From the NCBI GenBank assembly GCA_012514785.1, contig JAAYZP010000533.1:1-8473 (forward strand): a stretch of DNA of 8,473 nucleotides, given 5' to 3'. The stretch's first letter is position 1. The number at the start of each line of letters is the position of its first letter. The stretch is from Propionibacterium sp. (GTDB taxonomy: Bacteria > Actinomycetota > Actinomycetes > Propionibacteriales > Propionibacteriaceae). Below are positions 6,504 to 8,473 of this stretch, piece after piece. Made by a program: the position numbers and the translations under genes. The notes under the pieces are model-generated. The model was not told the origin of the DNA. It saw nothing but the letters and a program-made list of their open reading frames with translations, and did not search any database.

Positions 6504-7621
6504 GTCGCTGTCCTGGGTGCGTGGATGCGGGGGAGTTTGAAGTCGACGTTGGTGGGGCGGGCGTCCTCGCCGGTCAGGCGTTCGTGGAGATCGTAGACAG
6601 CGAGCGCGCCGCTGAGCAGCTCGGCCCAGGGCTCTCCACCGGCGGGTGACGCGCTGGAGGCACGCGTCGCGTCCGGGGTGGGGCGCATGAGCCAGCGGCG
6701 GGCGTCGTCGGGGGCGATGCCGGCGGCGAGGCCGGGCGAGGTGTCGCGGTAGTCGAGGACGACGGCGCGGGCCCGGGTGCGCAGCGTGCGGACGGGGGCG
6801 TCGCCGGTGTGGTCGACGAGGTCGGCTTCCTCGCCGGGCTCGGCCTCGGTGGCGCGGGGCGCGAGCGCGGGGCGGGGTTTACGGAACCACTTCCTCGGCA
6901 GCTGGGGCCGGCAGTCGAGCTCGTGCTCGCCGTCGGCCTCGTCGTCGGCGGCGAGCCGCACGCCGCGCTCCTCGAGGCGGCGGGTGAGGAGGTCCGTCAG
7001 CGTGGTGCCGGGCAGGGGGGCGTCGTCGCGGATGAGCTGGTGGCGGCCGAAGGTGCGCACGACGGACAGCCCCGCAGCCACGAGCCCGGGTGCCTTGCGG
7101 GAGTCGGTGCCGGCAAAGTGCGCCTGGGCGAGCACCACAGGCGCCAGGGGCCCGGCGCGGTCGGCGACGTCGGTGATCGTGCGGTCCAGCCACAGCGCCC
7201 GGCGGTCGTCGGCGGCCTCCGGTCGGCCGGGTGCCTCGGCGCCGAAGCGTCGCAGGGCGGCCCACACGTCGTCGAGATCGTCGACGAGTCGGCGCCAGTT
7301 CTCGCTCTGGTCCCGCCCGAAGGTGTGCTCGATCGCGGTCCACTGGCCTCCGCGGGAGGAGGGGAGCACGAGCTCGGTGCCGTCGGGCAGGAGGTGCGTG
7401 GTGGGCGGGGCGGCGACGACGGCGGCCCCCAGCCTGATCAGCTCACCCGGCAGCGGGCGCCCGGATTTCTTGAACAGGTCCCGCCAGGCGGCGGGCAGCT
7501 CGAAGAAGTCGAGGATCCTGGGGCGGACCGGGTCGCCGGTGAGGGTGACGGGGTGGCCGAGTCGGGCGAGCCGCGCGGCGGCGGCCATCCCGGCGAGCGT
7601 GTGGCCTCTCACGACGATCAT
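6500..7621 (-). CDS. Degenerate FAD-dependent oxidoreductase-like protein (CrtI/amine-oxidase fold)
   Basis: A 373-residue protein. The N-terminus (MIVVRGHTLAGMAAAARLAR) looks like the Rossmann dinucleotide-binding unit of phytoene-desaturase/amine-oxidase flavoproteins. However, GxGxxG has become G6-H-T-L-A-G11, and the acidic residue expected after the second strand is replaced (HPVTLTG, 23-29). Near the C-terminus LSGALAVYDLHERLTGED resembles the last helix of such flavoproteins, but the usual GD motif before it is missing. It is also shorter than typical CrtI-like enzymes (about 500). Classical FAD binding is thus doubtful and the function unknown. Start: ATG 7621 begins the first beta strand and has TAGACT 8 nt upstream; ATGs at 7642 and 7660 are possible but add residues unlike the family. 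It is the first gene of an operon with the GH20 gene. The large plus-strand frame opposite it is a shadow. Confidence 0.7.
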   Translation of the reverse strand: MIVVRGHTLAGMAAAARLARLGHPVTLTGDPVRPRILDFFELPAAWRDLFKKSGRPLPGELIRLGAAVVAAPPTTHLLPDGTELVLPSSRGGQWTAIEHTFGRDQSENWRRLVDDLDDVWAALRRFGAEAPGRPEAADDRRALWLDRTITDVADRAGPLAPVVLAQAHFAGTDSRKAPGLVAAGLSVVRTFGRHQLIRDDAPLPGTTLTDLLTRRLEERGVRLAADDEADGEHELDCRPQLPRKWFRKPRPALAPRATEAEPGEEADLVDHTGDAPVRTLRTRARAVVLDYRDTSPGLAAGIAPDDARRWLMRPTPDATRASSASPAGGEPWAELLSGALAVYDLHERLTGEDARPTNVDFKLPRIHAPRTAT

Positions 7622-7629
7622 GGGGGCCA

Positions 7630-7635
7630 AGTCTA
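7630..7635 (-). promoter_or_regulatory. Candidate -10 box (TAGACT) of the flavoprotein-like/GH20 operon
   Basis: TAGACT fits TANNNT and ends 8 nt before the ATG at 7621, consistent with a leaderless transcript. The same hexamer stands before ilvD. No clear -35. If it is real, the upstream ATGs at 7642 and 7660 are excluded as starts. Confidence 0.4.
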
Positions 7636-7689
7636 GGGTCATGCGACGGAGCATCTGCATTCTGTGCGGGGAGGCTCCAGAGCACGTTG

Positions 7690-7729
7690 CACCTGCCCGG
7701 TTCGCCTGCGTTCCTTCCCCCGGCCGCCC
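7690..7729 (+). repeat. 40-bp direct repeat, copy 1
   Basis: The stretch beginning CACCTGCCCGGTTCGCC and containing TCCTTCCCCCGGC matches copy 2 (8140-8178) at 35 of 40 aligned positions, with one single-base gap. It lies between the HTH gene and the flavoprotein-like gene, outside both. Confidence 0.7.
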
Positions 7730-7748
7730 GGTGGCACAGCGTCGAGAT

Positions 7749-8018
7749 TCAGATCCCTGCGTAGCGTTGCCGGGCAGCTTCGCCGCTCGTGCCGATGGCC
7801 TCGCCGACTTCGCGCCAGGAGACGCGCTGTTCCCGGGCTGTGCGGACAGCTTCAGCGAGTTCTCGTTCGGCGACGTCTCGCCGCCACGCGGCCAGTTTGA
7901 CTGCCATCACCGGAGAGAGCGGCGCATCCTGATCGCCCGGCTGTGGTTCGTAGTTCTCGAATGCGGCGGCGAACTCGTCCGCACGAGCTCTGATTTCGTC
8001 GATGGAGCGGGGGGACAT
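7749..8018 (-). CDS. Small helix-turn-helix protein, possible orphan antitoxin/regulator
   Basis: An 89-residue, acidic, mainly helical protein. Residues 5-25 (SIDEIRARADEFAAAFENYE) form an amphipathic helix, 37-64 a second long helix, and 66-87 (VSWREVGEAIGTSGEAARQR) a helix-turn-helix that ends the protein. Small actinobacterial proteins with this layout are often annotated as HTH proteins, sometimes beside toxins; that link is from memory. No partner fits here: only 127 bp separate it from the gene downstream and 180 bp from ilvD. The open frame extends upstream to 8135. ATG 8018 was chosen because GAGGTGAT (8030-8023), an 8-base match to the 16S rRNA 3' end, puts its GAGG core 8 nt before this ATG and only 2 nt before the alternative ATG at 8024. 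It is divergent from ilvD. Confidence 0.75.
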   Translation of the reverse strand: MSPRSIDEIRARADEFAAAFENYEPQPGDQDAPLSPVMAVKLAAWRRDVAERELAEAVRTAREQRVSWREVGEAIGTSGEAARQRYAGI

Positions 8019-8022
8019 GGAC

Positions 8023-8030
8023 ATCACCTC
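8023..8030 (-). promoter_or_regulatory. Strong Shine-Dalgarno site (GAGGTGAT) of the HTH gene
   Basis: All eight bases match the sequence complementary to the 16S rRNA tail. Spacing decides for ATG 8018 over ATG 8024. It is the only strong ribosome site in the window. Confidence 0.7.
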
Positions 8031-8037
8031 GAGGCCA

Positions 8038-8043
8038 AGAATA
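8038..8043 (-). promoter_or_regulatory. Candidate -10 box (TATTCT) of the HTH gene
   Basis: TATTCT fits TANNNT and would start transcription near 8031, giving a leader of about 13 nt that just includes the Shine-Dalgarno site. The -35 is not recognisable; its expected place is at the edge of the hairpin at 8066-8101. Confidence 0.35.
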
Positions 8044-8065
8044 TGAGGTGGCTGGAGGACCGGCA

Positions 8066-8101
8066 CCCGGAAGCGAAAGTATCTCCCCAAGCTTCCCCGG
8101 G
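8066..8101. promoter_or_regulatory. Inverted repeat between the HTH gene and ilvD (operator candidate)
   Basis: CCCGGAAGC (8066-8074) pairs with GCTTCC plus GGG (8091-8096 and 8099-8101) with a 2-nt bulge, around a 16-nt loop. GGCACC occurs at both edges (8062-8067 and 8100-8105), and a smaller GGCAC/GTGCC pair follows (8100-8118). It sits near the -35 position of the HTH promoter and about 85 bp before the ilvD -10. It may be an operator, possibly for autoregulation; this is inference. Confidence 0.35.
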
Positions 8102-8139
8102 CACCGGCAAGTTGTGCCGTGATCCTGCCGCGCAACTCT

Positions 8140-8178
8140 CACCTGCTGGGTTCGCCGCGCTCCTTCCCCCGGCAGCCC
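8140..8178 (+). repeat. 39-bp direct repeat, copy 2
   Basis: The stretch beginning CACCTGCTGGGTTCGCC and containing TCCTTCCCCCGGC is the partner of the copy at 7690-7729, 450 bp away and in the same orientation. It ends 8 bp before the ilvD -10 box. Together the copies bracket the HTH gene. Confidence 0.7.
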
Positions 8179-8186
8179 ACGCTGCT

Positions 8187-8192
8187 TAGACT
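8187..8192 (+). promoter_or_regulatory. -10 box (TAGACT) of ilvD, probably leaderless
   Basis: TAGACT ends 6 nt before the ATG at 8199. The 6 nt between (CGGGAC) hold no real Shine-Dalgarno sequence, so a transcript starting at the ATG is the simplest reading. The -35 region (TTCCCC near 8164) is weak. Confidence 0.45.
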
Positions 8193-8198
8193 CGGGAC

Positions 8199-8473
8199 AT
8201 GAGCACAGACGCACCGGACATCAAGCCCCGCAGCCGCCAGGTCACCGACGGGATGGAAGCCACCGCGTCGCGCGGTATGCTCCGCGCCGTCGGCATGGAC
8301 GACGAGGACTGGGTCAAACCCCAGATCGGCATCGCGAGCTCCTGGAACGAGATCACGCCCTGCAACCTCTCCCTCGACCGCCTCGCCAAGGCCGCCAAGG
8401 AGGGCGTGCACGCCGGCGGAGGCTACCCGCTCGAGTTCGGCACCATCTCCGTCTCCGACGGCATCTCCATGGG
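8199..8473 (+). CDS. ilvD: Dihydroxy-acid dehydratase IlvD, N-terminal part
   Basis: The first 91 codons of ilvD, cut by the right edge. The enzyme dehydrates 2,3-dihydroxy-isovalerate and its methylvalerate homologue to 2-keto acids, the third common step of valine, leucine and isoleucine synthesis, using an iron-sulfur cluster and Mg2+; it is cytoplasmic. The residues match the family closely: KPRSRQVTDG (9-18), RGMLRAVGM (25-33), IASSWNEITPCNLSLD (45-60) with C55 expected to ligate the Fe-S cluster, and ISVSDGISMG (82-91) with D86 in the metal-site motif. ATG 8199 gives the usual N-terminal length and follows the TAGACT box. It is divergent from the small HTH gene, with about 180 bp shared between them; no attenuator-like leader peptide is seen. 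Confidence 0.96.
   Translation, partial: MSTDAPDIKPRSRQVTDGMEATASRGMLRAVGMDDEDWVKPQIGIASSWNEITPCNLSLDRLAKAAKEGVHAGGGYPLEFGTISVSDGISM

Noticed and set aside
6777..8189. Long plus-strand open frame (470 codons) across the flavoprotein-like and HTH genes
   Set aside because: Ser/Arg/Ala-rich shadow translation without any family motif. It lies opposite two minus-strand genes with better evidence and covers two intergenic regions.

Overview
The window is GC-rich DNA (coding regions strongly G/C at third codon positions) with short, tightly packed genes. It carries a DUF222/HNH '13E12-type' gene, a GH15 glycosidase of the actinobacterial trehalase/glucoamylase type, and probable leaderless promoters. 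Together these point to a high-GC actinobacterium; Micrococcales, Propionibacteriales or Corynebacteriales are all possible, and I cannot fix the family from sequence alone. No phage, plasmid, CRISPR, tRNA or rRNA genes are seen.

Layout, left to right. (1) Positions 1-516, minus strand: N-terminal 172 codons of a GH15 glycosidase, running off the left edge. (2) Divergent to it, 615-3092, plus strand: a complete HrpB-type DEAH/RHA helicase. (3) 3093-3582: a gene-free stretch of about 490 bp holding an ordered array of hairpin-forming repeats (3119-3490), then an AT-rich promoter region with nested inverted repeats. (4) 3583-4968, plus strand: a DUF222/HNH endonuclease-like protein with a perfect TATAAT 7 nt before its ATG. 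(5) 6500-7621 and 4980-6503, minus strand: a two-gene operon with a 4-bp ATGA overlap. The first gene is a degenerate flavoprotein-like (CrtI/amine-oxidase-like) protein and the second an intact GH20 beta-N-acetylhexosaminidase without signal peptide. The HNH gene converges on the GH20 gene with only 11 bp between them. (6) 7749-8018, minus strand: an 89-residue helix-turn-helix protein with the only strong Shine-Dalgarno site in the window, bracketed by 39-40 bp imperfect direct repeats. (7) 8199-8473, plus strand: start of ilvD (dihydroxy-acid dehydratase), running off the right edge.

The genes do not form one pathway. GH15, hrpB, GH20 and ilvD look like ordinary chromosomal functions (glucoside breakdown, RNA/ribosome-related helicase, amino-sugar turnover, branched-chain amino-acid synthesis). 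The DUF222/HNH gene with its repeat array looks like an accessory insertion between them, and the repeat-flanked HTH gene may be another.

The most interesting signal is the repeat array. Four elements share fixed flanks (TGGTTGAGC ... TGGTCGAA(ACC)) and a fixed 15-nt loop, while their stem sequences differ but stay fully complementary. The elements are arranged in alternating orientation with fixed 43-nt and 15-nt spacers. This is direct evidence for a conserved hairpin structure, seen from sequence alone.
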